From contig NZ_FXUT01000012.1 of the NCBI RefSeq assembly GCF_900183385.1, positions 1 through 64,000 on the forward strand: a stretch of 64,000 nt of DNA. Direction: 5' to 3'. This document shows, in pieces, positions 19,012-31,481 of this stretch. The translations under genes and the position numbers were made by a program. Numbering within the stretch: position 1 is the first letter of the stretch; each line of letters begins with the position of its first letter. This stretch comes from Listeria costaricensis (GTDB taxonomy: Bacteria > Bacillota > Bacilli > Lactobacillales > Listeriaceae). The notes beneath the pieces were generated by a model that saw only the letters and a program-made list of their open reading frames with translations, did no database searches and was not told where the DNA came from.

Positions 19012-20406
19012 TTAACCAATTGACCCTTCCATTTCAAACTTGATAAGGCGGTTCATTTCAACAGCATATTCCATTGGTAATTCCTTTGTAAATGGTTCAA
19101 TGAAGCCCATCACGATCATTTCTGTTGCTTCTTCTTCAGAAACCCCGCGACTCATCAGGTAGAAAAGCTGCTCTTCTGAGACTTTGGAAACTTTTGCTTC
19201 ATGTTCTAAGGAAATATTACTGTTTAAAATTTCATTATAAGGGATCGTATCAGATGTCGAAGCGTTATCCATAATCAGTGTGTCACATTCAATATTGGAA
19301 CGCGCACTGTCAGCATTGCGACCAAAATGGACAATTCCACGATACGTCACATTACCACCTTGTTTGGAGATCGATTTGGAAACAATTGTACTGGATGTAT
19401 TAGGTGCCAAATGGACCATTTTCGCACCGGCATCCTGACGCTGACCTTTGCCGGCAATGGCGATGGAAAGTGTTGTACCCCGAGCTCCTTCTCCGCGCAG
19501 ATAACAGGATGGATACTTCATCGTCAGTTTGGAACCGATATTCCCATCAATCCATTCCATTGTGGCATTTTCTTCGACATAGGTTCGTTTCGTCACCAAA
19601 TTGTACACATTGTTCGCCCAGTTTTGAATGGTCGTATAGCGGCAGTATCCGCCCGGCTTCACAATAATCTCTACAACTGCTGCATGGAGAGAGTTGGTGG
19701 TATAGACGGGTGCTGTACAGCCTTCGACATAATTGACACTGGCATTTTCATCAACAATGATGAGTGTCCGTTCAAATTGGCCCATATTTTGAGAGTTGAT
19801 GCGGAAGTAGGCTTGAAGCGGTGTATCGACTTTAACGCCTGGCGGTACATAGATGAACGATCCGCCCGACCAGACCGCTGAATTGAGTGCGGCAAATTTA
19901 TTGTCAGAAGGCGGGATGATTTTGGAGAAATACTGTTTGAAGATTTCTTCGTCCTCTTTCAATGCCGTATCTGTATCTTTAAAAATAATCCCCATATCTT
20001 CCAAATCTTGCTTCATATTGTGATAAACGACTTCTGATTCGTACTGTGCAGAAGCGCCGGCCAAGTATTTTTGCTCCGCTTCCGGAATACCTAGTTTGTC
20101 GAAGGTTCGCTTGATTTCTTCCGGCACTTCATCCCACGAGCGAACGGTCTGCTCGGATGGTTTTACGTAATACGTAATATCTTCAAAGCTCAGCTCAGAC
20201 AGGTCCCCACCCCACATTGGCATCGGCATTTTGTAGAACTGTTCAAGTGACTTAAGGCGGAAGTCAAGCATCCATTCCGGCTCTTCTTTTATTTTTGAAA
20301 TCTCTTTTACGATTTCTGCTGTAAGTCCGCGTTCGGTACGGAACACAGATGTGTCTTTATCATGGAATCCATATTGGTATTCGCCAATTTCTGGAATTTC
20401 AGTCAC
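19012..20406 (-). CDS. sufB: Fe-S cluster assembly scaffold SufB
   Basis: The 464-residue protein is the SufB subunit of the SufBCD scaffold on which Fe-S clusters are built. [14 protein letters not shown] at the N-terminus, [20 protein letters not shown] (the conserved cysteine), and the C-terminal [20 protein letters not shown] are family features. Translation starts at GTG preceded by GGAGGAG. It is the last gene of the cluster sufC-sufD-sufS-sufU-sufB, the order used in low-GC Gram-positives. Confidence 0.96.
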   Translation of the reverse strand: MTEIPEIGEYQYGFHDKDTSVFRTERGLTAEIVKEISKIKEEPEWMLDFRLKSLEQFYKMPMPMWGGDLSELSFEDITYYVKPSEQTVRSWDEVPEEIKRTFDKLGIPEAEQKYLAGASAQYESEVVYHNMKQDLEDMGIIFKDTDTALKEDEEIFKQYFSKIIPPSDNKFAALNSAVWSGGSFIYVPPGVKVDTPLQAYFRINSQNMGQFERTLIIVDENASVNYVEGCTAPVYTTNSLHAAVVEIIVKPGGYCRYTTIQNWANNVYNLVTKRTYVEENATMEWIDGNIGSKLTMKYPSCYLRGEGARGTTLSIAIAGKGQRQDAGAKMVHLAPNTSSTIVSKSISKQGGNVTYRGIVHFGRNADSARSNIECDTLIMDNASTSDTIPYNEILNSNISLEHEAKVSKVSEEQLFYLMSRGVSEEEATEMIVMGFIEPFTKELPMEYAVEMNRLIKFEMEGSIG

Positions 20407-20426
20407 ATGCTTCTCCTCCTTTAGCG

Positions 20427-23399
<2,973 letters not shown>

Positions 23400-23418
23400 G
23401 ATTTTAACCTCACCTTTC

Positions 23419-24207
23419 TTAATTTTGGTCAACCGTTTCTTCTTCTTCGTCAAATTCGATGCCGAGCTCTTGTTTGATCCAGTCATAGCCTTCTGCTTCT
23501 AAGCGTTTCGCCAGTTCAGGGCCGCCTTCTTTGACCACTTTCCCTTGCATCATGACGTGGACAAAATCAGGGGTAATATAGTTGAGCAGGCGTTGATAGT
23601 GCGTGATGATCATGCAGCCAAAGCCTTCGCCGCGCATGGCATTTACCCCTTTAGAAACAACTTTCAGGGCATCGATGTCAAGACCGGAGTCGATTTCGTC
23701 TAAAATCGCAATTTTGGGCTCGATCATCAGCAGCTGCAAGATTTCATTCCGTTTTTTCTCCCCGCCGGAGAAGCCTTCGTTCAGGTAACGTTCTGCCATT
23801 TCTTCGTCCATTTCAAGCAGTTCCATTTTGTCATCCAGCATGCGAATGAATTTCATGAGTGGGATTTCCTGACCTTCTTCGCGTCTGCTGTTGATCGCTG
23901 CTCGGATAAATTCAGCATTGGTGACGCCGCTGATCTCACTTGGATACTGCATGGCAAGAAACAGGCCTGCCCGCGCTCTTTCATCTACTTCCATTTCAAG
24001 TACATCTTCCCCGTCAAGGGTGATGGTTCCTTGTGTGACTTCATATTTTGGATGCCCCATGATTGCAGCAGATAACGTCGATTTGCCCGTTCCGTTCGGT
24101 CCCATGATGGCATGAATCTCGCCAGTGGAAATTTCAAGGTTCACACCTTTTAAAATTTCTTTTCCTTCTATCTCAACATGTAAATCTTGAATCTTAAGTG
24201 TTGCCAT
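23419..24207 (-). CDS. sufC: SufC ATPase
   Basis: The 262-residue ABC-type ATPase energises the SufBCD scaffold. Walker A GPNGTGKST, the signature FSGGEKKRNEILQ and Walker B AILDEIDSGLDIDAL are present. This is the promoter-proximal gene of the operon, with GGGAGGG before the ATG. The acidic C-terminus DEEEETVDQN is longer than in some homologues. Confidence 0.96.
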   Translation of the reverse strand: MATLKIQDLHVEIEGKEILKGVNLEISTGEIHAIMGPNGTGKSTLSAAIMGHPKYEVTQGTITLDGEDVLEMEVDERARAGLFLAMQYPSEISGVTNAEFIRAAINSRREEGQEIPLMKFIRMLDDKMELLEMDEEMAERYLNEGFSGGEKKRNEILQLLMIEPKIAILDEIDSGLDIDALKVVSKGVNAMRGEGFGCMIITHYQRLLNYITPDFVHVMMQGKVVKEGGPELAKRLEAEGYDWIKQELGIEFDEEEETVDQN

Positions 24208-24249
24208 TCAAAATACCCTCCCTCAGTTCATTTTCAGCATAAATCCAGT

Positions 24250-24264
24250 TTAGTATAATTCTAA
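24250..24264 (-). promoter_or_regulatory. 7-1-7 inverted repeat over the sufC promoter -10
   Basis: On minus, TTAGAATTATACTAA is a 7-1-7 imperfect palindrome, the spacing used by Fur and PerR boxes, and contains the -10 candidate TATACT. It matches the PerR consensus at 12 of 15 positions. The regulator is not determined. Confidence 0.4.
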
Positions 24265-24389
24265 TTTAATTACAAATATAAGAAATGGACTGCTTTCATA
24301 TCTATCCTTCATTCTACTATTAATAAGCGGATTTTTCCACCCTTGAATCATTATCATTTTTGTAAAGTTATTTGAGAAAAGCGGAGCCT

Positions 24390-24426
24390 AAAAAATAAAG
24401 AGCACCACGCGAAGCGGCACTCTTTT
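24390..24426 (-). terminator. Terminator of copB
   Basis: On minus, a 12-bp GU-containing stem around a TTCG loop is followed by a T-rich run. Confidence 0.8.
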
Positions 24427-24432
24427 GTGTGT

Positions 24433-26511
24433 TCATTTTACTTTCATGAGCTGGGCGTTGATGGCCACGATGATCGTACTTAGTGACATCAGCACGGCAC
24501 CGAGCGCTGGGGAAAGAATGAGCCCGATTGGTGCCAGAACTCCAGCTGCCAGTGGGATGGCCAGAATATTATAGCCGGCTGCCCACCACAGGTTCTGAAT
24601 CATTTTCCGGTAGGTTTCTTTGGAGAGGCGAATTAGATAGAGCACATCTTTCGGGTTGCTTTTTGATAGGATGACATCGGCGGTTTCCATCGCAACATCT
24701 GTGCCGGCTCCAATGGCAACGCCTACTTTGGCAGTGGCAAGCGCTGGCGAATCATTGACACCATCGCCGACCATCATGACGGTTTCCTTTTGGTGCTGAT
24801 ATTTTTGGATCGTTTTCGCCTTATCTTGCGGCAGGAGTTCCGCCTCCACATAGTCGATTCCAAGGATGGCGCCTACTTTATCTGCTACTTGGCGGCTGTC
24901 ACCTGTCAGCATCATCGCTTTTTTGTGCAGTTTGTGCAGGCCGTTGATGGTTTCTTTAGCCGTTTCGCGCACTTCATCTGCAATGGCCACATAGCCGATC
25001 AGCTGATTTTCTTTTAATAAGAAGGAAACGGTTTTTCCCTCACCGGCAAACTGGTCGGCTTTCGCCAGATCAAGGTTTGGCCAGTGCTGCCGCAAATAAC
25101 GGGTATTCACAATTTTATATGTCGCACCGCCAACTTTTCCTTCTAGTCCGACGCCTGAAATGGCGGTCACTTGATCGGCATTCTGGAAAGTGAGCGCTCG
25201 ACTTTTGGCTTCTTGGACGATGCTTATCGCAATTGGGTGGCTCATTTGATTTTCAAGAGCAGCAAAAATTTGGAGCAGCTCGTCTTCTGTGCCAGTTTCG
25301 ACCACGATATCGGTCAACTTGAACTCGCCTTCTGTCAGCGTGCCGGTTTTGTCGAATGCAACCGTGTCGATCAAGCGGGCATCTTCAAGGGCCATGCGGC
25401 GGCGGATTAGAAGGCCGTTTTTTGCGGACAGGGAGGTTGATCTTGCTACGACCAGCGGAATGGCCAGGCCTAGTGCATGCGGACACGCGATGATCAGGAC
25501 GGTGACCGCTCGATTGATGGCTTCCGACCAGTCGGCTGACAGCCAGAACCAGACGATAAATGTGATGATGCCTGCTGCCAAGGCCACGTAGAACAATAGT
25601 TTGGCGGCTTTATCGGATAACGTTTCGGTGCGTGATTTTTCCTTTTGGGCATCGCTCACCAGTTTGATCACCTGCGACAAGTAGCTGTCCTCTCCAGTAG
25701 CAGTTACTTCCACGCGGACCGCCTGATTCCCATTGATCGAGCCGGCAATCACGTCACTGCCAACCTCTTTGGCCACGGCTTTTGATTCTCCGGTTAACAT
25801 GGCTTCGTTGACATGGGTGCTACCACGGACGATTCGACCATCCGCCGGCATTTTTTCGCCTTCTTTTACCAACACGATCTGGCCTTTTTGGATTTCCTGC
25901 AGGGGAACGTCTTTGATTTCATCTTGTTCGGTGACAAGGTGGGCATCCCCTGGCAGCAGCTCGGCCATTTTCTGCAAAGCATCTCCAGCCTTCATGACGG
26001 CGCGCATCTCAATCCAATGCCCGAGCAGCATAATGTCGATCAGCGTGGCTAGTTCCCAAAAATAATTCATCCCTGAGGAAAAGAACAGAATCGCCGTGCT
26101 GTAAAGATACGCGACCACGATGGCAAGCGAGATCAATGTCATCATCGCCGGATTTTTCGCTTTGACTTCTGTCATCATCCCCGTTAGAAACGGCCAGCCT
26201 CCATAGAAGAAAATAATGGTCGACAATAGAAACAACAGCCAGTCTGCACCGGGAAAACTTATTTCAATTCCTGTAAGCATGGTTGTCATGGAGGATAAGA
26301 AAAAAATGGGCAGCGTGAGAATCAGTGAGAGAAAGAAACGCTTTTTAAAGTCCCCATGATGATGCATCATTTGCCCGTCACCGGAATCATGATGCCCGCC
26401 ATGGCCTGTCTTTTCATGATGTCTATCTGTTTGCTTGTGATGATCGTGCTGTTTCATGGGCGAGTGTTCCTTATGCCGTTGAACAGTTCCTGAATTTTGA
26501 TTGTGGTTCAT
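24433..26511 (-). CDS. copB: CopB-type P1B copper/silver-transporting ATPase
   Basis: The 692-residue membrane pump has a histidine-rich N-terminus (residues 1-55, many HH and GH pairs) rather than CxxC metal domains. It has about eight membrane helices, the intramembrane CPH motif at 343-345, the phosphorylation site DKTGTLT at 387, TGES at 240, and GDGVNDSPAL near the C-terminus. CPH with a His-rich end is the CopB class, which exports Cu or Ag ions. The start follows GAGGAGTG. A CsoR-like palindrome sits in the 5' leader. It has no copA, copZ or regulator gene nearby and interrupts the suf-met block seen in L. monocytogenes. Confidence 0.93.
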   Translation of the reverse strand: MNHNQNSGTVQRHKEHSPMKQHDHHKQTDRHHEKTGHGGHHDSGDGQMMHHHGDFKKRFFLSLILTLPIFFLSSMTTMLTGIEISFPGADWLLFLLSTIIFFYGGWPFLTGMMTEVKAKNPAMMTLISLAIVVAYLYSTAILFFSSGMNYFWELATLIDIMLLGHWIEMRAVMKAGDALQKMAELLPGDAHLVTEQDEIKDVPLQEIQKGQIVLVKEGEKMPADGRIVRGSTHVNEAMLTGESKAVAKEVGSDVIAGSINGNQAVRVEVTATGEDSYLSQVIKLVSDAQKEKSRTETLSDKAAKLLFYVALAAGIITFIVWFWLSADWSEAINRAVTVLIIACPHALGLAIPLVVARSTSLSAKNGLLIRRRMALEDARLIDTVAFDKTGTLTEGEFKLTDIVVETGTEDELLQIFAALENQMSHPIAISIVQEAKSRALTFQNADQVTAISGVGLEGKVGGATYKIVNTRYLRQHWPNLDLAKADQFAGEGKTVSFLLKENQLIGYVAIADEVRETAKETINGLHKLHKKAMMLTGDSRQVADKVGAILGIDYVEAELLPQDKAKTIQKYQHQKETVMMVGDGVNDSPALATAKVGVAIGAGTDVAMETADVILSKSNPKDVLYLIRLSKETYRKMIQNLWWAAGYNILAIPLAAGVLAPIGLILSPALGAVLMSLSTIIVAINAQLMKVK

Positions 26512-26528
26512 TTTTATTCACTCCTCAT

Positions 26529-26560
26529 ATACCCCCTATAGGTATTATATGAGAATTATA
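26529..26560 (-). promoter_or_regulatory. copB promoter with CsoR-like operator
   Basis: On minus, an extended -10 TGGTATAAT is at 26555-26563. The inverted repeat ATACCCCCTATAGGTAT (26529-26545) lies between it and the copB ribosome binding site. G/C-rich palindromes of this form are typical CsoR operators; binding is inferred. Confidence 0.6.
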
Positions 26561-26709
26561 CCACCTTTTATTTTTCGTAAACACCTTTTTGTCTTGAAAT
26601 ATTGAACTATTTGTCTTGATATGTTATTGTTATTCTAGTGTAACAAAAATGAAATATTTGATTAGACTTTTTATCTAAAAAAAGCCATCACTTATAAAGG
26701 AGAATTTTT

Positions 26710-27771
26710 ATGAAGAAAGCAATGGCCCTTATTTCGCTTTTAGCATTGCTTTTAGTTACCATATCTGGTTGCAGTTCGCCAAAATCCGAATTTACCTCAG
26801 CCTTGCAGAAGGTTGCAGCAAACAAGCAATATACAGCAGATGTCACGATGAAAATAGATCATCTTTCTGATAATCTGGCTGAGCAGCTGAATGTGGACCC
26901 GATTGGTGATTTAACGAATGCTACTTTAGATTATTCCTTGTCCTACGACGGAGATGCGGGACGGTCGCTTGAAAAGATTGATTTTCTCTTTGGCAATCAG
27001 TATGACCTTCAATTTGAAACCTTGACTGACTTAGAAAACGGCCGAGTCTATGTACCGGTTAGCGTCATTTATGATACGGACAGCAGTTTGCAAAGTCTTT
27101 TCTCGGATCAAATTAATCAGGTGCTCGATACTGTGCTCTCAAACAACAAGGATTTGAAGGATAAGTATTTAGATTTCTACGAAGCTATGCAAAATATCAC
27201 GAACAAAACGATCGACCAGGAGTCTGTCAAGATGCAGGCTAAATCAATGAATGAGCTTCAACAGCAAGTTGGGGTAGCCATTTATGACTTTTTAAATACG
27301 CTGGAGGATGATCGTTTCAAAACCAATAAAGACGGTCAGGTAACGATTGAGCTTACTAAACAAGATTTTACAGAACTAGCGAAGCAATTGACTCAGGAGT
27401 TAAATCAGAGTGACGCGATTGTTCATTTGATTGCTGATAATAATCAGACTTCTAAAAAAGAGGCTGAGAAAGAGTGGCAGACGATGAAGAAAAATCTGCT
27501 CGCTACATTTAAAACGATCGAAAATGACAACGATCAATCCTTGACGGCCAAGCTGATTATGAAACCGGACGCTAACAAAGGATTTTCTTCCTTAAAAATC
27601 AAGCTTGATTATCAAAATCGACAAACAAAAGAAAATATCGGCTTTACAACTGATATTACCATGCAGGACTTTCAAGAAATTCCTGCACTGCCGACCAATA
27701 GCCAAATTGTCACCAAAAAAGAACTGGATAAAGCCATTTCAGATGGTTTAAAGGTTTACTTGAGTGAATAA
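26710..27771 (+). CDS. Putative secreted lipoprotein of unknown function
   Basis: The 353-residue protein has a lipoprotein signal peptide (LLVTISGC, lipid cysteine about residue 21). A hydrophilic mature part follows that is rich in Lys, Asp, Gln and Asn and in predicted beta/alpha content, with repeated threonine-rich strands. I do not recognise a named domain. It resembles substrate-free LppX/LolA-like lipoproteins only in general size. ATG follows AAAGGAGA. It is monocistronic with its own terminator. Confidence 0.75.
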   Translation: MKKAMALISLLALLLVTISGCSSPKSEFTSALQKVAANKQYTADVTMKIDHLSDNLAEQLNVDPIGDLTNATLDYSLSYDGDAGRSLEKIDFLFGNQYDLQFETLTDLENGRVYVPVSVIYDTDSSLQSLFSDQINQVLDTVLSNNKDLKDKYLDFYEAMQNITNKTIDQESVKMQAKSMNELQQQVGVAIYDFLNTLEDDRFKTNKDGQVTIELTKQDFTELAKQLTQELNQSDAIVHLIADNNQTSKKEAEKEWQTMKKNLLATFKTIENDNDQSLTAKLIMKPDANKGFSSLKIKLDYQNRQTKENIGFTTDITMQDFQEIPALPTNSQIVTKKELDKAISDGLKVYLSE

Positions 27772-27789
27772 TTCAATCAAAAAAGATGA

Positions 27790-27835
27790 GAACCAAAACA
27801 GCTCTAGTCAAAAAATGACTGGGCCGTTTTGGTTC
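27790..27835 (+). terminator. Terminator of the lipoprotein gene
   Basis: Outer stem GAACCAAAAC/GTTTTGGTTC plus an inner stem, followed by a short T-rich tail. Confidence 0.65.
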
Positions 27836-27905
27836 TATTTAGTTTCCTGCATTTTTCAGTTCTGTTTCTACTACAAGGTTCATAATTTCGACAAATAAAA
27901 AAAGA

Positions 27906-27953
27906 ATTTCATACTAATTTCATACTATTTTTTTTTGACAATCGCGCTATTAT
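27906..27953 (+). promoter_or_regulatory. Tandem 11-bp repeats and -10 of the large WxL gene
   Basis: ATTTCATACTA occurs twice head-to-tail at 27906-27916 and 27917-27927. A -10 candidate TATTAT is at 27948-27953, only about 18 bp before the start codon. There is no usable -35, and the repeats would be centred near -43, a common activator position. Confidence 0.5.
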
Positions 27954-27970
27954 ATTTTGGGAGGTGTCTT

Positions 27971-30511
27971 ATGACCAAAAAAAATTACATGCTTTTTCTA
28001 TTTTTCATCCTTTTATTTTTTGCACTTGTATCTCCTATATATACTTTTGCAGAGAATAAAATTGACTTAAATGCGAGCACGACTGACTCACCACAGTCAA
28101 CAAGCGATATAGCTCCTTTTAATGATAATAGTCAAAAAAATACACAATACGCTAACGAACAAGAAACATCCGCCGATACATCTGATTCTATTTCTGACCA
28201 GAGCGATGCGGCACCAGCACCATCGTCCAACCTAAAAAGTTCTCAATCTAGTAAATATATTACTATGGCAGACAATTCTAAAATTGAATATGGCTTTTCT
28301 AGCAAAAATAGCCAGCCTTGTGCTTCTAAGCCGTATGTAGCCTACTATGATCCAAGTGGCAACCGAACTGATTTTGAATTTTTCCAAAATGGTGCTGCTA
28401 ATTATACACAGATGCGGATTTATTCACATCAATATCAGGATCAGGTAATCGATCACGAAACAAACTTTGGAAGTGACACAATTGTTTCACATAATACAAA
28501 TGAAGTGGATGCTCAAGGGAATCCTATCTACTCGATTACATGTAAAACAAAATTGGACCACTTAGGCTCCACATTGGCAGGGATCAGTTTTACTTTTGAA
28601 ACAACACTCACTCCACGGACTGATGGACTTATTCATGTTTCAACAAATATCACAAATTCTACAATGGGAGCCATATACATGAATTATGTATCTTCCCAGA
28701 ATACTGGTTTTATTTGGGCTTTTGATGCAAAAATTAATAACGTCAACTATCCGATTAAAGCTATTGGTAGTAATCGCGGGATGTATGTGGAAGATGGCGT
28801 CCATCAACTAAGTTTTTTGACAACTGATGTTGATAGTTGGTCTGCCGGTCAATCTTTTAATGGTGATACATATGATGAGATGGGCTATGTTGAAAAAAGC
28901 GGAATATTTAGTACTTTCAACCGAAGTCAAATGATTTCTAATCCAAGTGATGCTGTTCAAGGGAAGGAAATTGAAAATCTAAATACAGGTTCAGTCATTT
29001 ATAATGGGGCTAACAGCGGTGTGTTTTTAGAATGGGATCAAATTCCTCTTCTGAGAAATGAGAGCCGCACGATTAATTTTGACCTTTATTTTGGCGCACT
29101 TGATCCACCTACAATTACACTTGACCAGAAGTCTACAATGACAATCAATCAAGGTGATTTACTAAAATTGTCAGGAACATGGACGGACCCTTCTTCATCT
29201 TCCTCAGCTAATTTCTACTATTCAATTGATGATGGGAAAGATATTGAGTTTTTAAATGATTACCCGGAAAACGAGTCCGTATGGGGAGAGTTCACAGTTC
29301 CTGAGAGCATTATCGACACTTTAAGTTACGGAAAACACACCATTAAAGTCCATTGCGTAAATACGTTAGGTATGGAGTCCAATGTGGTATCACTCGATTT
29401 TATTAAATCATCAGCGCCAACTGCTGATCCTGTTCCACAAACTGTCCCACTTGGAACGGATGTCAGTCAAATGACAGCGGCAAATTTTGTCACAAATTTA
29501 TCAAGTGATGCAAAAGTGGTCGGTTTTGCTGCAGATGGTATTCCGTCCACACAGTTTATTACTGGCAGTACTCCGGTAAAAGCGAAAGTTGTCATTCAAA
29601 AAGAAGAATCTCAAGCAACAATCGAGGTGCCTGTCAATGTCACTTATGGGGATAGCTTAGCCATTCCATCTACAAAAAGTGGTACTGATGGTGCAGTTCT
29701 GACTTTGCATCATGGTGGCGTTCCTACAATTACAGCTACATATGGAAATAACCAGCAGAGCAGTTTAAAAGCTGGACCATTTACCATGAGCTATTACCAT
29801 ACAAATGACGCTGGCAACATCGCTTATAGTTCAGACGGTGCAAATGCATTTGTATACCAGGTTGCAGACGACAGCACTACTTCTGTCAGTTTCCAATCTA
29901 GCTACAAAGATAGCTCAGGAAGTGCTTATCCAAGTCAAACTGTTCGCTATGGTGACATTGTGGTTATAGAATCCAAAGCCGCAACTTTATATAATGATGA
30001 TGATAGCCATCCAACAGTCCCAGCGCTTAAGGATAATAAAAGGGCTTTTAAAGTGACTGACACAGGATTTGTTCCTCTAGATGATCTGCCTCTTGGCGAA
30101 TTAGTCATCAAACAAATCGACAGTTTGGATTTTGGTACACAGGTTATTCCGCAAAAATATACCCGGTTTGCCAATCAAGCTAGTTCACGCCAAGTCATCA
30201 TTGATGATACCCGTGCCTGTGAAAAAAACTGGCGGCTAACTGTAGCTCAAACAGCAAAATTTAAATCAGATGCTGGAAATGAGCTGCAGCTGCCACTATA
30301 TTATGTCCCAAATGGTAGTTCTAGCGGATCTAGTTTAACCATTGGCACTGCCCAGCAGATTTATTCATACAATTCCACAGATCCGGCTAGTCATGAGTGC
30401 CGTATTTCTTGGGATCAAAATCACGGCTTCTTCCTGCAAGCAAACGCGGGTGAAGCTCTCACAGATAAATATACAACAAATCTTGAATGGCAGATTATTA
30501 CAGCCCCTTGA
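27971..30511 (+). CDS. Large WxL domain surface protein
   Basis: The 846-residue secreted protein has a signal peptide (residues 1 to about 29, ending IYTFA) and a Ser/Asp/Gln-rich low-complexity region to about residue 95. A beta-rich domain of unknown type follows (about 95-375), then an Ig-like segment (about 380-480, starting PPTITLDQKS). Further beta modules lead to a C-terminal WxL-like domain. The first motif is KNWRLTV; the second is LEWQI, a W-x-I variant near the C-terminus. Start at 27971 follows GGGAGGTG. It probably attaches to peptidoglycan like the 18-kb locus proteins and may bind host or environmental glycans; the ligand is unknown. Confidence 0.85.
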   Translation: MTKKNYMLFLFFILLFFALVSPIYTFAENKIDLNASTTDSPQSTSDIAPFNDNSQKNTQYANEQETSADTSDSISDQSDAAPAPSSNLKSSQSSKYITMADNSKIEYGFSSKNSQPCASKPYVAYYDPSGNRTDFEFFQNGAANYTQMRIYSHQYQDQVIDHETNFGSDTIVSHNTNEVDAQGNPIYSITCKTKLDHLGSTLAGISFTFETTLTPRTDGLIHVSTNITNSTMGAIYMNYVSSQNTGFIWAFDAKINNVNYPIKAIGSNRGMYVEDGVHQLSFLTTDVDSWSAGQSFNGDTYDEMGYVEKSGIFSTFNRSQMISNPSDAVQGKEIENLNTGSVIYNGANSGVFLEWDQIPLLRNESRTINFDLYFGALDPPTITLDQKSTMTINQGDLLKLSGTWTDPSSSSSANFYYSIDDGKDIEFLNDYPENESVWGEFTVPESIIDTLSYGKHTIKVHCVNTLGMESNVVSLDFIKSSAPTADPVPQTVPLGTDVSQMTAANFVTNLSSDAKVVGFAADGIPSTQFITGSTPVKAKVVIQKEESQATIEVPVNVTYGDSLAIPSTKSGTDGAVLTLHHGGVPTITATYGNNQQSSLKAGPFTMSYYHTNDAGNIAYSSDGANAFVYQVADDSTTSVSFQSSYKDSSGSAYPSQTVRYGDIVVIESKAATLYNDDDSHPTVPALKDNKRAFKVTDTGFVPLDDLPLGELVIKQIDSLDFGTQVIPQKYTRFANQASSRQVIIDDTRACEKNWRLTVAQTAKFKSDAGNELQLPLYYVPNGSSSGSSLTIGTAQQIYSYNSTDPASHECRISWDQNHGFFLQANAGEALTDKYTTNLEWQIITAP

Positions 30512-30514
30512 TAA

Positions 30515-30560
30515 AAAGCTATGTAAAGTGACTTTGAACGGTCTCTTACATAGCTTTTTT
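30515..30560 (+). terminator. Terminator of the large WxL gene
   Basis: A perfect 12-bp stem AAAGCTATGTAA/TTACATAGCTTT followed by T-run. Confidence 0.85.
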
Positions 30561-30572
30561 ATTCGTTAGAAA

Positions 30573-30622
30573 TTAAAAATCCCGCAATAATCCTTGTTAA
30601 AAAGGTATTATTGCGGGATTTG
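30573..30622 (-). terminator. Terminator of the met transporter operon
   Basis: A perfect 14-bp stem (AAATCCCGCAATAA and complement) followed on minus by a T-rich run, directly after metQ. Confidence 0.85.
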
Positions 30623-30625
30623 ATT

Positions 30626-31459
30626 TTATTTATCAACCGGAACGACTGCTCCGTCCCACTCTTCCAAGATCCAATCTTGAATCTCTTTGGAATGAAGAAC
30701 TTCGACAAGTTTTTTCACGTTTTTGTCATCTTTATTCTTTTCCTGTGTGACGACAATATTGGCATATGGAGAATCTTTACTTTCAAGTGCAATCGCATCT
30801 TTGGTCGGATTCAAGCCTTGATCGACGACAAAGTTGGAATTGATTGCTACAGCATCGCCTTCTTCGTTGTTATAGGCGGTCATTAGATAGGCTGGGTCTA
30901 AATCATACTTGAATTTCAAGTTTTTTGGATTGTCTTTAATATCATCAAAAGTCGCTTCTTCTTTTTTAACGCCGTCTTTCAATGTGATCAAACCGGCATC
31001 TTCAAAAATGCCCAGAACGCGCGGCCAGTCAGATTGGCTGTTGGAAACAAGGATGGTTGCGCCGTCTTTCAGATCTTCCAAATTTTTGACTTTTTTGGAA
31101 TAGATGCCCAGCGGCTCGATATGGATAGCCCCTACATCTGCAAAATCATAGCCTTTTTCCTTTTCTTCTAATTCAAGATAGGGTTTATGCTGGAAGTAGT
31201 TGGCATCTAGTTCCCCTTCATCTAAGGCTTTATTCGGCATCACATAGTCAGAATACTTGACGATTTTCAGGTCGATCCCTTCTTTTTTAAGGATCGGTTT
31301 CGCTTGTTCCAGAATTTGTGCATGCGGCGTGTTGGACGCCCCTACGACAAGTTGGTTATCCTTGGAACTGGAAGATTTTTCATCGGAAGATCCGCCTCCG
31401 CAAGCAACAAGCACTGCAGCCAGGCTGGTAATTAGAATTGCAGCAATCCATTTTTTCAT
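30626..31459 (-). CDS. metQ: Methionine ABC transporter substrate-binding lipoprotein
   Basis: The 277-residue NlpA-family protein has a lipobox VLVAC (about residue 20) followed by a Gly/Ser-rich linker. The conserved VGASNTPHAQILE, ANYFQHKPYL and SNSQSDWPR segments match MetQ proteins, which capture D- or L-methionine for MetNP. It follows metP by 22 nt. An S-box upstream of metN controls all three genes. Confidence 0.95.
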   Translation of the reverse strand: MKKWIAAILITSLAAVLVACGGGSSDEKSSSSKDNQLVVGASNTPHAQILEQAKPILKKEGIDLKIVKYSDYVMPNKALDEGELDANYFQHKPYLELEEKEKGYDFADVGAIHIEPLGIYSKKVKNLEDLKDGATILVSNSQSDWPRVLGIFEDAGLITLKDGVKKEEATFDDIKDNPKNLKFKYDLDPAYLMTAYNNEEGDAVAINSNFVVDQGLNPTKDAIALESKDSPYANIVVTQEKNKDDKNVKKLVEVLHSKEIQDWILEEWDGAVVPVDK

Positions 31460-31481
31460 TTTTATTACTCTCCTTTTTTAA

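Noticed and set aside
19327-19881. 184-codon plus-strand ORF opposite sufB
   Set aside because: Lies fully within the conserved sufB gene on the other strand; Cys/His-rich antisense composition.
27935-27941. TTGACA just upstream of the large WxL gene as a -35
   Set aside because: No -10 lies 15-19 bp downstream; that position is already the ribosome binding site.
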